Positions 1-8,236 are shown, counted from the first letter of the stretch. The stretch: 64,000 nt of DNA from Lactobacillaceae bacterium L1_55_11 (GCA_029433155.1 JAQYTT010000001.1:186001-250000), one strand, 5' to 3'. Translations and numbers: made by a program. The notes: a model not told the origin generated them from the letters alone.

Positions 1-1
1 G

Positions 2-1654
2 GCGATTTATGAGCAGACCGGCTGGCTGGACTACGTGGGGGCGATGCCCGGTGGCGCTCAGCGCCAGGCCAACCTGCAGGCCCTTTACCGCTATGCCGAA
101 AGCTTCCAGGAAAACCAGCATGCCGGCCTCTTCCGCTTTATCCGCTACGTCGAACTCTTACAGGATAGTGGTGGTGATTTGGGCGAGGTCAGTCAGGAAA
201 CCGAAGAAGAAGCGGTCAGTCTGATGACCATCCATGCCTCTAAGGGGCTGGAATTTCCGATTATCATCCTGCCCGAATTTGAAAAGAAGTTTAATGTTAG
301 TGACCAGCAGGGGACCTTCCTCCTGCAAAAGGATGCTGGGATTGGGCTGGACTACGTTCAAAAACAGGCCGGCGTTAAGATGCCAACCCTGACCAAATTA
401 GCGGTCAAGGCCGCCTTGAAGCAGCAGGCTTGGTCAGAAGAAATGCGGCTTTTGTACGTGGCCCTAACCCGGGCCAAGCAACAGTTATATGTCATTGGGG
501 CTGTCAATGTCGATGACGAGGGCCTGAGTAAGGGTAATCTGGCTGGTCTTTGGGACCAGGGCCGGCAGAGTCAGGGGCAGTTTTTGCCGGTTGATTTGCG
601 TCTGCAGGCCGTTAGTTACCTAGACTGGTTGATTCTAAGCCTGGCTAGGACCGGTAATCCGGTCCTAGAAGACTGGTTTAGTGCCAGCCTGACTGACCTT
701 GGTCCGGCTGGTTCCTTGGGTGATCAGAGTCCAACTGATGTTAACGTTTCGGTTAAGCTAGTACCAGCCAGTGAAATTAGCCAGGCCGAAACCAAGCGCC
801 AGGCCCGCCAGTCTGAGCCGGCCGACCTGGAAGGCTTGTGGACGCCGGGCGCCGAGGTTGAGCGGGCTAAAGAAATACTTGCTTACCGTTACCCGCATCC
901 CGTTGCCACCCAAACGGCAGCTTACCAGTCAGTTAGTGAGGCCAAACGCCTCTTTGAAGACCCAGACCGCCAGCACTTGGTTTCCGTTTCAGTCGATGAA
1001 AGTGGTGACCTCAAAAAGGCGGGGCCGGTCTTTGCCGACCAACTGCCCCAGCCAGCCTTTATGGAAAGTGGTCAGCAAAAGCCTTCCCGAGCCGCGGTAG
1101 GAACCGCTACTCACCTGATTTTGCAACTGTTAGACTTTAGCCAACCCAATACCGAGGCCGACCTAGATACATTGCTCAACCAGTTAGGCGACCAGGGGCG
1201 GATTAGCACGGCGGTGGCCGACCTCGTTAACCTGGGACAGATTGAACGGTTTTTGCAGTCCGACTTTGCCCAGCGAGTTGGCCGTCACCAGGCCAGCCTC
1301 CACCAGGAGGCCACCTTTGCCATGTTGATGCCGGCCGTGGACCTCTACCAAAATCCGAGTGCCGTTGACTTGCAGGCTGATTTGGGTTCGGACCAGATTT
1401 TAGTTCATGGTATTATTGACGGGTACTATTTAGACCATCAGCACCATACCGTGCAACTCTTTGACTATAAGACCGACTACGTCCGTCCGGGCAACCGGCG
1501 TGCTGATTTGGAAAAGATTCGGCGACGTTATTACGGTCAGCTGCGGCTTTACCAACAGGCCCTGCAGCAGGAATATCCGGACTACCAAGTCCAACCACCC
1601 CAGATAATCGCCCTCAGTAGTGGGGATGTAATTACCCTAGATAAGGAGCAGTGA
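2..1654 (+). CDS. addA: ATP-dependent helicase/nuclease subunit A, 3' part (AddA/RexA)
   Basis: This is the C-terminal 550 residues of the AddA (RexA) subunit of the AddAB helicase-nuclease, which processes double-strand breaks for recombination. The gene is cut by the window edge; the reading frame is open from base 2. Helicase motif V is seen as LMTIHASKGLEFPIIILPEF and motif VI as MRLLYVALTRAKQQLYVIG. The C-terminal RecB-type nuclease domain shows GTATHLILQLLDF, then GIIDGYYLD and FDYKTDYV, which carry the metal-binding Asp and the Asp-x-Lys pair. The central stretch between helicase and nuclease is poorly conserved, as usual. The stop overlaps the start of the rhomboid gene, so the two are probably cotranscribed. 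addB would be expected upstream, outside the window. Confidence 0.93.
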   Translation, partial: AIYEQTGWLDYVGAMPGGAQRQANLQALYRYAESFQENQHAGLFRFIRYVELLQDSGGDLGEVSQETEEEAVSLMTIHASKGLEFPIIILPEFEKKFNVSDQQGTFLLQKDAGIGLDYVQKQAGVKMPTLTKLAVKAALKQQAWSEEMRLLYVALTRAKQQLYVIGAVNVDDEGLSKGNLAGLWDQGRQSQGQFLPVDLRLQAVSYLDWLILSLARTGNPVLEDWFSASLTDLGPAGSLGDQSPTDVNVSVKLVPASEISQAETKRQARQSEPADLEGLWTPGAEVERAKEILAYRYPHPVATQTAAYQSVSEAKRLFEDPDRQHLVSVSVDESGDLKKAGPVFADQLPQPAFMESGQQKPSRAAVGTATHLILQLLDFSQPNTEADLDTLLNQLGDQGRISTAVADLVNLGQIERFLQSDFAQRVGRHQASLHQEATFAMLMPAVDLYQNPSAVDLQADLGSDQILVHGIIDGYYLDHQHHTVQLFDYKTDYVRPGNRRADLEKIRRRYYGQLRLYQQALQQEYPDYQVQPPQIIALSSGDVITLDKEQ

Positions 1655-2328
1655 TGGCCCAACAACAGCAAGCAGGACCGGTCACTAAGGTTTTGGTCGG
1701 GCTGACCTGCCTGGTCTTTGCCGCTGAAATTTTTTTCAGTCATAATCAACCCGATAACGGTATTTTTTTGATGCAGTTTGGCGCTAAGTTTGGCCCCTTA
1801 ATTACTAATGGCCACCAGTACTGGCGCTTGCTCACCCCAATCTTTTTGCATGCCGGCTGGATGCACATTATCACCAACATGATTACCCTCTGGTTCATCG
1901 GGCCGGTAGCTGAACGGGACTTTGGTCCCTACCGTTTCTTGGCCATTTACCTTGGCGGTGGGGTAGTTGGTAACTTACTTTCCTATCTTTGTGCGCCGCT
2001 GGTGATCAGCGTTGGGGCCTCTTCGGCCATCTTTGCCGTCTTTGGCGCGCTTTTGATTTACACCGTGCGCCGGCGTAAGAATCCAGATATTGTTGGCCAG
2101 GGCCGGATTCTAGGCGCCTTTGTGGCCTTGAATTTGATTGTTAGTTTTACTTCCAGTGAAATTGACCTCTGGGGCCATATTGGTGGTTTAATTGGCGGCG
2201 TGGCGCTCGGCATTGGCTTAGGCTTTAGCCGGCGCGGTGATGACTTTTCACCACTGGCTCGGGGTCTAACCCTGGGAGCCTTACTGATTGCGGTGGCCGC
2301 CACCATTTACTGGACCGGTTTTGCCTAG
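1654..2328 (+). CDS. Rhomboid family intramembrane serine protease
   Basis: Membrane protease that cleaves transmembrane substrates within the lipid bilayer. The protein is 224 residues with about six or seven hydrophobic segments. The family signatures are visible: HAGWMHIITNM in the second helix region (His and Asn of the oxyanion pocket), GASSAIFAVFGA with the catalytic Ser of GxSx, and DLWGHIGGLIGG with the catalytic His. I chose ATG 1654 rather than GTG 1651 because AAGGAG at 1643-1648 lies 5 nt before it; its first base is the last base of the addA stop. It is followed by yqgQ and glcK, the same order as yqgP-yqgQ-yqgR of Bacillus subtilis, so it is probably the YqgP/GluP orthologue, without the extra N-terminal domain of that protein. 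Confidence 0.92.
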   Translation: MAQQQQAGPVTKVLVGLTCLVFAAEIFFSHNQPDNGIFLMQFGAKFGPLITNGHQYWRLLTPIFLHAGWMHIITNMITLWFIGPVAERDFGPYRFLAIYLGGGVVGNLLSYLCAPLVISVGASSAIFAVFGALLIYTVRRRKNPDIVGQGRILGAFVALNLIVSFTSSEIDLWGHIGGLIGGVALGIGLGFSRRGDDFSPLARGLTLGALLIAVAATIYWTGFA

Positions 2329-2336
2329 GAGGTCCT

Positions 2337-2543
2337 ATGGATACTTTTTATGATGTTTTACAGTATCTCAAAAAATTTGGGGTCTATATTCATGTGGGTC
2401 GCCGGCTCTGGGACATTGAAATGGCAGCCTTAGAAGTTGATAATTTACGGCGGGCTGATGTGCTCTCTGATAAGGATTATGCCGCGATGAAGCTGGTGTT
2501 ACGCCATGAGCATGAACAGGAAAGTCAGCATCCCAGCGACTAG
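2337..2543 (+). CDS. yqgQ: YqgQ family small protein (DUF910)
   Basis: A 68-residue soluble, charged protein that matches the YqgQ family of unknown function; the family's typical start (FYDVLQYLKKFGVYIHVG) and its LWDIEMAALE stretch are present. It sits 8 nt after the rhomboid gene with an AGGAGG ribosome site at 2326-2331 that overlaps the rhomboid stop, and before glucokinase, as in Bacillus. The family is structurally a small three-helix bundle and may bind nucleic acid, but no role can be read from the sequence here. Confidence 0.88.
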   Translation: MDTFYDVLQYLKKFGVYIHVGRRLWDIEMAALEVDNLRRADVLSDKDYAAMKLVLRHEHEQESQHPSD

Positions 2544-2554
2544 GAAAATGTATT

Positions 2555-2570
2555 TTGAAAACGCTTGCAT
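2555..2570 (+). promoter_or_regulatory. Putative CcpA operator (cre) at glcK
   Basis: The 16 bases TTGAAAACGCTTGCAT match the relaxed cre consensus WTGNAANCGNWNNCWW at every fixed position. The site overlaps the -35 element of the proposed glcK promoter, a position that in the CcpA system normally gives repression. The match is direct; the regulatory role is inferred. Confidence 0.62.
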
Positions 2571-2594
2571 AACCGTATTTTAATCTGCTAAAAT
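2565..2594 (+). promoter_or_regulatory. Putative glcK promoter
   Basis: TTGCAT (2565-2570) and TAAAAT (2589-2594) are separated by 18 bp and lie 63 nt before the glucokinase start. The -35 half is inside the cre match. A strong ribosome site AAGGAGG (2611-2617) follows, but 40 nt before the glcK ATG. Confidence 0.55.
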
Positions 2595-2656
2595 GGGCCT
2601 GTAATAAGCAAAGGAGGAAGTGTCGGTTGGTCCCTTGACTGGCACGGCATAAGTTT

Positions 2657-3637
2657 ATGGCAAAGGATAAATTAATTGGTGTTGACCTCGGCGGTACCAC
2701 CATTAAGTTTGCGATTTTGACTGAAGAAGGTGAAGTTCAGCAAAAATGGTCCATTCAGACGAATGTCTTGGATGGCGGCGCACACATTGTGCCAGACATT
2801 GTTCAGTCGATTAACCACCACTTGGACATTTACCAGCTTAGTCCCGACCGTATTATCGGGATTGGCATGGGGACGCCAGGCACAGTTAACCGGGAAACCG
2901 GCACGGTTCGTGGAGCTTACAACCTAAACTGGGCTGACGAACAGCCGGTCCGTCAACAGATTGAAGACGGTACCAACTTCTCCGTGAACATCGACAACGA
3001 TGCCAACGTGGCCGCCCTCGGGGAGGCCTGGAAGGGTGCCGGTAATAATGATAACGAGGTTTCCTTTATGACCTTGGGAACCGGTGTTGGCGGTGGCCTG
3101 GTGGCCAATGGTAAGTTGATTCACGGTAAGGCTGGTGCCGGTGGTGAGGTTGGCCACATCGTGGTTGAGCCAAACGGCTACCTTTGTACCTGTGGCAACC
3201 GCGGCTGCTTAGAACAGTATGCTTCAGCGACCGGAGTTGTTCACCTGGCCCAGGATTTTGCCGAGCAGTACGTCGGTGATTCCCAGCTGAAGAAGATGAT
3301 TGATGATGGCGAAGAAGTCACTTCTAAGATTGTCTTTGATTTGGCTAAGGAAGGTGACTTCCTGGCGAACGAAACGGTCGATAAGGTGGCCTACTACCTT
3401 GGCTTTGCTGCCGCAGCGATTTCTAACATTTTGAACCCTTCTGCCATCGTCATTGGTGGTGGGGTGGCCGCTGCCGGTGAGTTCCTGCGTGAACGCATCG
3501 AACGTAACTGGTCGCCTTTCGCCTTTCCAACGGTGCGTAACAGCACGGTGGTGAAGTTGGCTGAGCTTGGCAACGATGCCGGTGTCATTGGTGCCGCTTC
3601 TCTGGCCCGCCCAGAAAAGCCAGCCCAAGAATCCTAA
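2657..3637 (+). CDS. glcK: Glucokinase, ROK family
   Basis: Cytoplasmic enzyme that phosphorylates glucose to glucose 6-phosphate with ATP. The 326-residue protein has the ROK phosphate-binding start GVDLGGTTIKFA (about residues 8-19), the substrate region GIGMGTPG, the catalytic NDANVAALGEAW stretch, and the ROK zinc motif CTCGNRGCLEQYAS near residues 178-191 with its Cys-x-Cys-x4-Cys pattern. A second phosphate loop is seen as GTGVGGG. The start at ATG 2657 fits the family's N-terminus but has no good ribosome site next to it; the only strong one is 40 nt upstream. Transcription probably starts at its own cre-controlled promoter and ends at the hairpin at 3636. Confidence 0.95.
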   Translation: MAKDKLIGVDLGGTTIKFAILTEEGEVQQKWSIQTNVLDGGAHIVPDIVQSINHHLDIYQLSPDRIIGIGMGTPGTVNRETGTVRGAYNLNWADEQPVRQQIEDGTNFSVNIDNDANVAALGEAWKGAGNNDNEVSFMTLGTGVGGGLVANGKLIHGKAGAGGEVGHIVVEPNGYLCTCGNRGCLEQYASATGVVHLAQDFAEQYVGDSQLKKMIDDGEEVTSKIVFDLAKEGDFLANETVDKVAYYLGFAAAAISNILNPSAIVIGGGVAAAGEFLRERIERNWSPFAFPTVRNSTVVKLAELGNDAGVIGAASLARPEKPAQES

Positions 3638-3657
3638 AAACCCGTCAGGGTTTTTTT
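3636..3657 (+). terminator. Intrinsic terminator after glcK
   Basis: The stem AAAAACCC (3636-3643), loop GTCA and GGGTTTTT (3648-3655) run into a T tract and overlap the glcK stop codon. Confidence 0.85.
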
Positions 3658-3697
3658 ATTGCCCTAATTTTAGCCCCGCCTAGTTGGCGAAAAATTA

Positions 3698-3706
3698 TGT
3701 TAGAAT
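3698..3706 (+). promoter_or_regulatory. Extended -10 promoter before relQ
   Basis: TGTTAGAAT is an extended -10 (TGn plus TAGAAT). No convincing -35 is present. It lies 46 nt before the relQ start and just after the glcK terminator. Confidence 0.45.
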
Positions 3707-3752
3707 ACCCTTAGCGTGCAAACCACCAGAACCAGGAAAGGGGGGTGGTCAG

Positions 3753-4328
3753 ATGAATTGGGATGCCTTTTTTATCCCCTATATCCAGGCCGTGGCCGAG
3801 TTAAAAGTTAAGCTGCGCTACCTCCGCTTGGCTCCTCAGGGAGCTGGCAGCGGTCCGGTGGAATTTGTGACCGGCCGGGTCAAGTCCCGGGCCTCAATCG
3901 AAGAAAAAATTGTCCGGCGCCACCTGAGTGAAGACCGCTTGGCCTTGGATCTCCAAGATATCGCCGGCGTGCGGATTATGACCCGCTATGTCCAAGATAT
4001 TTACCAAGTGGTAGAAATTTTACGGAAGCGGACCGATTTTCAAATCCTAGAAGAACGGGACTATGTCATGAACGCCAAACCTTCTGGTTACCGGTCTTAC
4101 CACATCGTAATCGAGTATCCGGTGGAAACCATCAGTGGCGAACGCAAGGTCCTGGCTGAGATTCAGGTGCGGACCCTGGCCATGAATTTTTGGGCCACGA
4201 TTGAGCACGACCTGCGCTATAAGCACGGCGGCGAACTGAGTCCGGCCGTGGCGGAACAACTGACCCAGCTATCGGATGAAACCTTTAGCCTGGATCAGAA
4301 AATGAGTGAAATTAAAGAGGAACTGTAA
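3753..4328 (+). CDS. relQ: Small alarmone synthetase, GTP pyrophosphokinase RelQ
   Basis: Single-domain (p)ppGpp synthetase that transfers pyrophosphate from ATP to GTP or GDP in the stringent response. At 191 residues it holds only the RelA_SpoT synthetase fold and no hydrolase or TGS domain. Family motifs are clear: VTGRVKSRASIEEKIVR (ATP-binding basic patch), DIAGVRIMTRY, KPSGYRSYHIVIEYP with the GTP-stacking Tyr, and EIQVRTLAMNFWATIEHDL with the catalytic Glu. The start at ATG 3753 follows a G-rich ribosome site (AAAGGGGGG); a longer upstream reading exists but lacks homology. The order relQ-nadK-rluD is the one found in Bacillus (yjbM-yjbN-yjbO) and other lactobacilli, which separates it from RelP. 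Confidence 0.94.
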   Translation: MNWDAFFIPYIQAVAELKVKLRYLRLAPQGAGSGPVEFVTGRVKSRASIEEKIVRRHLSEDRLALDLQDIAGVRIMTRYVQDIYQVVEILRKRTDFQILEERDYVMNAKPSGYRSYHIVIEYPVETISGERKVLAEIQVRTLAMNFWATIEHDLRYKHGGELSPAVAEQLTQLSDETFSLDQKMSEIKEEL

Positions 4329-4361
4329 GCCTCTCCGAATCAATGGGGTGGATGATTATAT

Positions 4362-5159
4362 ATGCGAGTTGGAATTTATCACAATGACGTACCGGCCTCA
4401 CTACCAATTGTGGCCCAGCTAAAGGCGGAGCTGACGCACGCCGGGGTGCCGATTGACCAGGAATCACCGGAGGTGGTGGTGTCGGTCGGTGGCGATGGCA
4501 CCCTCCTGGGTGCCTTTCACCGTTATATCGGCTTAGGCGATCAGGTCCGCTTTGTCGGACTCCACACTGGTCATCTGGGCTTTTATACCGACTGGTTGGG
4601 TTCTGAAGTCACTGAACTAGTTCAGAGCCTGCTATCAGATAATGGTCAGCGGGTGTCTTATCCAATCTTGCAGATGACCACGACCACTAAGACTGGCGAG
4701 ACCAACCGCTACCTGGCCTTAAATGAGGCAACCTTTAAGCAGCCAGTTGGGACCTTGGTGGCTGATATCTACCTGGGAGACCAGATGTTTGAAGGCTTCC
4801 GGGGTGATGGGGTCGCGGTTGCTACGCCAACCGGCTCCACGGCTTACAACAAGGCGAACGGTGGGGCGGTTTTGCATCCTAGCCTTTCAGCCATCCAGAT
4901 GTCTGAGATTGCCTCGATTAATAACCGGGTCTTTCGGACCCTGGGGTCACCTCTGGTGGTGCCAGCCGGCCAAAAAATTACGGTTAAGCCCCAAATTGAC
5001 AAGTTTTTAATTACCTGCGACCAGTTGGAAATTTTTGCCCAAGACGTGGTCAGCGCTGAGTTTGAAGTGGCTGACCAGAAGGTGCACTTTGCCCCTTACC
5101 GTCACTTAAATTTCTGGAAGCGGGTGCAAAACGCTTTCATTAGCGAGAGCCTGGGTTGA
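4362..5159 (+). CDS. nadK: NAD kinase
   Basis: Phosphorylates NAD to NADP in the cytoplasm. The 265-residue protein carries the family's GGDGTLLGAFH motif at residues 43-53 with the catalytic Asp, the NEATFK motif near residue 121, and the glycine-rich TGSTAYNKANGGAVLHP stretch near 157. Length is typical for the Gram-positive form. It lies 33 nt after relQ with a GGGGTGG ribosome site, and 35 nt before rluD, and is likely part of one operon from relQ to mgtE. Confidence 0.96.
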   Translation: MRVGIYHNDVPASLPIVAQLKAELTHAGVPIDQESPEVVVSVGGDGTLLGAFHRYIGLGDQVRFVGLHTGHLGFYTDWLGSEVTELVQSLLSDNGQRVSYPILQMTTTTKTGETNRYLALNEATFKQPVGTLVADIYLGDQMFEGFRGDGVAVATPTGSTAYNKANGGAVLHPSLSAIQMSEIASINNRVFRTLGSPLVVPAGQKITVKPQIDKFLITCDQLEIFAQDVVSAEFEVADQKVHFAPYRHLNFWKRVQNAFISESLG

Positions 5160-5194
5160 TATCCAGGTAGTACATAAAGAATTGATAAAAGAAC

Positions 5195-6094
5195 ATGAAA
5201 TTTTCTTGGACCTATGACCAGGCTGAAGATCGCAAAGTTCGGACCTTCTTGCAGGGTCACGGGGTTTCGCACCGGATGTTTAGTCAGATTAAACACAACG
5301 GTGGTGCCATTTTGGTCAATGACTGGCAGGTCTATACCTCCGATTACCTCAAACAGGGGGACGAGGTGACGATTATTATGCCAGTCGAGACCGGTAATGA
5401 CCTGGTCGTGCCAGATTACCACCCCCTAGATATTATTTTTGAAAATGAGCACTGGCTCTTAGTTGATAAGCCTTACGGGGTCACAACTGTTCCCGGCCAT
5501 GCCGACCGCCTCCATACCTTGGTTAACCAGGTTAAAGGCCATTTGCTAGAAGAACAGGCTGAAGACCAGGTACCCCACGTGGTTACCCGCTTGGACCGCG
5601 ATACTTCTGGAATTGTGCTTTTGGCCAAGCACCGCTTTGCCCACGCAGTTTTGGATAAGCAGCTCCAAGACCACAGTGTGGAGAAGTTTTATATTGCCTA
5701 TGTGAGTGGCTTGCTACCGGAGGACCACGGGGTGATTGAGGCGCCAATTGGCCGTAAGCCTGGCGACTTTATCAAACGGATGGTTACGCCTGATGGGAAA
5801 CTATCTCGGACCGAGTACTGGGTAGAAAAGCGCTACACCGATGACCCGGACCATCCGATGACCCGGGTTCGGGTTCAGTTACACACTGGCCGTACCCACC
5901 AAATCCGGGTTCACTTCCAGCATATCGGCTTTCCCCTAGTGGGGGATGACTTATATGGTGGCCCAGCCTGGTATGGCTTAAAGCGCCAGGCCCTGCACGC
6001 TTACCAGATGAAATTTTACGATCCTTTCATCGAAGGTGACCGCCAATTTACCACTGACCTACCCGCCGACCTCGCTGCCTTGGCGAAGATTTAA
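5195..6094 (+). CDS. rluD: RluA-family 23S rRNA pseudouridine synthase
   Basis: Converts uridines to pseudouridines in RNA. The 299-residue protein has an S4-like N-terminal region (about residues 15-60, with FLQGHGVSHRMFSQI) and the catalytic RluA domain with TRLDRDTSGIVLLAKH, whose catalytic Asp is near residue 133. RVQLHTGRTHQIRVHFQHIG, the second RluA signature, is also present. The place directly after nadK matches Bacillus yjbO, annotated RluD-like; the exact rRNA target cannot be read from the sequence. The ribosome site is weak. Confidence 0.9.
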   Translation: MKFSWTYDQAEDRKVRTFLQGHGVSHRMFSQIKHNGGAILVNDWQVYTSDYLKQGDEVTIIMPVETGNDLVVPDYHPLDIIFENEHWLLVDKPYGVTTVPGHADRLHTLVNQVKGHLLEEQAEDQVPHVVTRLDRDTSGIVLLAKHRFAHAVLDKQLQDHSVEKFYIAYVSGLLPEDHGVIEAPIGRKPGDFIKRMVTPDGKLSRTEYWVEKRYTDDPDHPMTRVRVQLHTGRTHQIRVHFQHIGFPLVGDDLYGGPAWYGLKRQALHAYQMKFYDPFIEGDRQFTTDLPADLAALAKI

Positions 6095-6126
6095 ATTAAA
6101 GCGAATGTTTATTCAGGAGCACAACC

Positions 6127-7491
6127 ATGGACAATGAACAGCATCATATAGAAGAAATCGTGCAAGCGTTGGTCGACTACCTGTCGTCTGGCCAGGATGA
6201 TGAGTTTGTCAACTTCTTTGAAAACCTGCACGAGTACGAAATGGGCCAAGCCTATGCTGAAATGCCCGATAACATGCGCGAAATTGCCTGGCGGGTCTTA
6301 GACGACGAGAGTCTGGCCACCGTCTTTGATAACTTGGAGATTGAGCCCGAAGACGAGGTGCGCCTGCTGCGGGAGATGCCACCGCAAAAGGGGGCCCAGG
6401 TCTTAGAGGCCATGTATGCCGATAATGAGGCCGACCTTTTGCAGGGCATGCCTTCCCGTCTGGTCGCAACCTACCTGGGTCTCATGCCCAAGGAAGACGC
6501 CCAGGAAATGCGGCGGTTGATTAAGTATGAAGAACAGAGTGCTGGCGCTTTGATGGGAACGGACTATTTGGCCGTTCACCAAGGCCAGCGGGTCGCTGAT
6601 GTCTTTAAAAAGGTCAAAGAGCAGGCAGTCGATGCCGAGTCAATTGCCTATATTTACGTTGTGGATGACCAGCACCGCCTGGTCGGGGTGATGTCTTTGC
6701 GGGACTTGCTGACGCATCCCGATGACCTCTCAATCGATGAAATCACCAATACCCGGGTGGTCAGCGTTAAGGCCGGCGACAACCAGAAGGACGTGGCCCA
6801 GGTAGTAGCCGATTACAACTTCCTGTCGGTGCCGGTGACTGATGATGATCAGCGCTTGTTAGGTATGATTACCGTCGACGACATTGTCGATGTCATTGAT
6901 GAAGAGGCTGCGACCGAATATTCCGGCCTAGCGGCGGTTGATGTGACCCAGGTCGATGATTCTGCTTGGCGCTCAGCCCTCAAACGGACCCCCTGGCTGC
7001 TGATCTTGCTGGTCTTAGGTCTGGGTACGACCTTGATGATTAGCGGTTTTAGCAACTTTATCCATGAGGCGCCTGTTCTAGCTGTCTTTATCACCCTGGT
7101 GGCTGGGACGGCCGGTAACGCTGGGACCCAGTCCCTGGCCCTGACCATCCGCGGCCTATCCGCTGGTAATGAAAAGGGCTTTTGGAAAAATTTCGGTAGT
7201 GAAATTTTGGCTTCACTGATTCTGGCGGTCTTTGCCGGCTTGTTAATCGGCCTGATTGTTGGTTTCTGGCAGGGCAACGCCGACCTAGGCTTGACGGTTG
7301 GCCTGGGCATGGGCGTGGCCATTTTCTTGGCCAGCCTGCTCGGCTTTCTTCTGCCAGCTGCTTTGGACCGTCTGGGTCTTGACCCAGCCTTGATTAACGG
7401 GCCGCTGTTGACCACGATTTGTGACTTTACCTCGATTTTGATTTATTTTGGGGTAGCCCAAGTTTTCATTAACCATTTTCTGGGTCGCTAA
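6127..7491 (+). CDS. mgtE: Magnesium transporter MgtE
   Basis: Mg2+ channel/transporter of the plasma membrane. The 454-residue protein has the expected order: an acidic superhelical N domain (about 1-130), two CBS domains (about 135-260) that sense cytosolic Mg2+, and five membrane helices (about 280-450). The pore signature GNAGTQSLAL and the last-helix GPLLTTICDFTSILIYF are visible. Only 32 nt separate it from rluD, with AGGAG at 6115-6119. There is therefore no room for an M-box riboswitch; regulation is expected at the protein level. Confidence 0.95.
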   Translation: MDNEQHHIEEIVQALVDYLSSGQDDEFVNFFENLHEYEMGQAYAEMPDNMREIAWRVLDDESLATVFDNLEIEPEDEVRLLREMPPQKGAQVLEAMYADNEADLLQGMPSRLVATYLGLMPKEDAQEMRRLIKYEEQSAGALMGTDYLAVHQGQRVADVFKKVKEQAVDAESIAYIYVVDDQHRLVGVMSLRDLLTHPDDLSIDEITNTRVVSVKAGDNQKDVAQVVADYNFLSVPVTDDDQRLLGMITVDDIVDVIDEEAATEYSGLAAVDVTQVDDSAWRSALKRTPWLLILLVLGLGTTLMISGFSNFIHEAPVLAVFITLVAGTAGNAGTQSLALTIRGLSAGNEKGFWKNFGSEILASLILAVFAGLLIGLIVGFWQGNADLGLTVGLGMGVAIFLASLLGFLLPAALDRLGLDPALINGPLLTTICDFTSILIYFGVAQVFINHFLGR

Positions 7492-7580
7492 TTATGTAAA
7501 AGATGCCATTGTTTATGACTGAACAAGTGGCTCTGAAGGACATTTCTTGTACTATAAGGGAACGTTACGGAGGAGTCAGC

Positions 7581-7721
7581 ATGCAGGAAGAACAGTCATT
7601 CACGAAATTACTCTGTGTTTTAATGTCACACGGCGTGTACTGGGATTTAAAGGCAGTCCTAGCAGGCGGACAGCACCGGCCGGCAACCAAGGACCGGGAC
7701 CTTAAGCCGCCAGCGTCTTGA
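7581..7721 (+). CDS. Small hypothetical protein, 46 residues
   Basis: I do not recognise this gene. A good ribosome site CGGAGGAG (7568-7575) precedes ATG 7581 by 5 nt, and the frame stays open for 46 codons, which is the main support. The product starts MQEEQSFTKLLCVLMSHGVY, has a mixed N-terminal half and a basic, Pro-containing tail, and lacks a signal peptide or a clear membrane helix. It fills the stretch between mgtE and the secreted-protein genes. It could be a real small protein or a leader region of the next genes. Confidence 0.4.
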   Translation: MQEEQSFTKLLCVLMSHGVYWDLKAVLAGGQHRPATKDRDLKPPAS

Positions 7722-7727
7722 ATTTTA

Positions 7728-7736
7728 TGGTATACT
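7728..7736 (+). promoter_or_regulatory. Extended -10 promoter before the secreted-protein/lysozyme pair
   Basis: TGGTATACT is an extended -10 with TATACT at 7731-7736, 55 nt before the start of the secreted protein. No good -35 is visible. Confidence 0.5.
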
Positions 7737-7791
7737 TTCAGGGTACGTGACAAAGTTATTACATATGTTACGAAAGGAATACAAAAAGAAT

Positions 7792-8226
7792 ATGAAAAAG
7801 ATTATTACCAGCGTAGTGGCGGTGGCAGCTTTGGCAGTTGCCAGTGTAGCCGGTTACGCCCAGTTTAATCACCAGGATAGTAGCCATGCCAAGGTGACCA
7901 AGACCAGTGCCAAGAGTAGCACCAGTGTCGATAAGTCCGAAGTGACGACGAGTCCTAGTTCGTCATCAAGCAGCTCGAGTTCAAGTGCGGCGGCCCAGTC
8001 TTCGGCCGTTAACCCTCAGGGTGCTACCAACTATGATCCTAACAAGACTGCCGGTGGTATCGAAATTACCATGCCAATGATTGAACAGGCTCGGCAGGAG
8101 TTAGACAAGGCTGGTATCCCAGCTGACAACTTCGCCCCAAGCGATATCAAGACCATCATTGCCAACGCTTCTCAGCAGGGTGTTTCGATCGTTGAGTACG
8201 CTAAGCAGAACTTCCATTCCAACTGA
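7792..8226 (+). CDS. Secreted serine-rich small protein
   Basis: A 144-residue exported protein of unknown function. It starts with a standard signal peptide: MKK, a hydrophobic Ala/Val stretch, and a likely cleavage after AGYA near residue 23. Residues 25-85 are Ser/Thr/Lys-rich with a run of about ten consecutive serines, a typical wall-spanning or flexible linker. A compact C-terminal part of about 50 residues follows (begins MPMIEQARQELDKAGIP), predicted helical. ATG 7792 was chosen because GAAAGGAAT lies 11 nt upstream and the signal peptide starts there; a longer reading from 7747 would spoil it. There is no LPxTG or lipobox. It is 10 nt from the lysozyme gene and is likely cotranscribed with it. 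Confidence 0.8.
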   Translation: MKKIITSVVAVAALAVASVAGYAQFNHQDSSHAKVTKTSAKSSTSVDKSEVTTSPSSSSSSSSSSAAAQSSAVNPQGATNYDPNKTAGGIEITMPMIEQARQELDKAGIPADNFAPSDIKTIIANASQQGVSIVEYAKQNFHSN

Positions 8227-8236
8227 GGTGACCACT

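Noticed and set aside
1-1654. addA as a truncated pseudogene
   Set aside because: The frame is open from the window edge and the helicase and nuclease motifs are intact; it is cut only by the window.
6095-6126. M-box magnesium riboswitch before mgtE
   Set aside because: Only 32 nt separate rluD and mgtE, too short for the element.
7503-7580. Longer start of the small hypothetical gene
   Set aside because: The upstream extension has no ribosome site; the good site is directly before ATG 7581.
7945-8005. Serine-codon run as a tandem DNA repeat
   Set aside because: The serine codons are mixed (agt, tcg, tca, agc), so it is a protein-level low-complexity linker and not a nucleotide repeat.
8159-8236. 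Longer start of the lysozyme gene overlapping the serine-rich gene
   Set aside because: It would place 26 residues before the signal peptide; ATG 8237 has a good ribosome site and restores the signal peptide.
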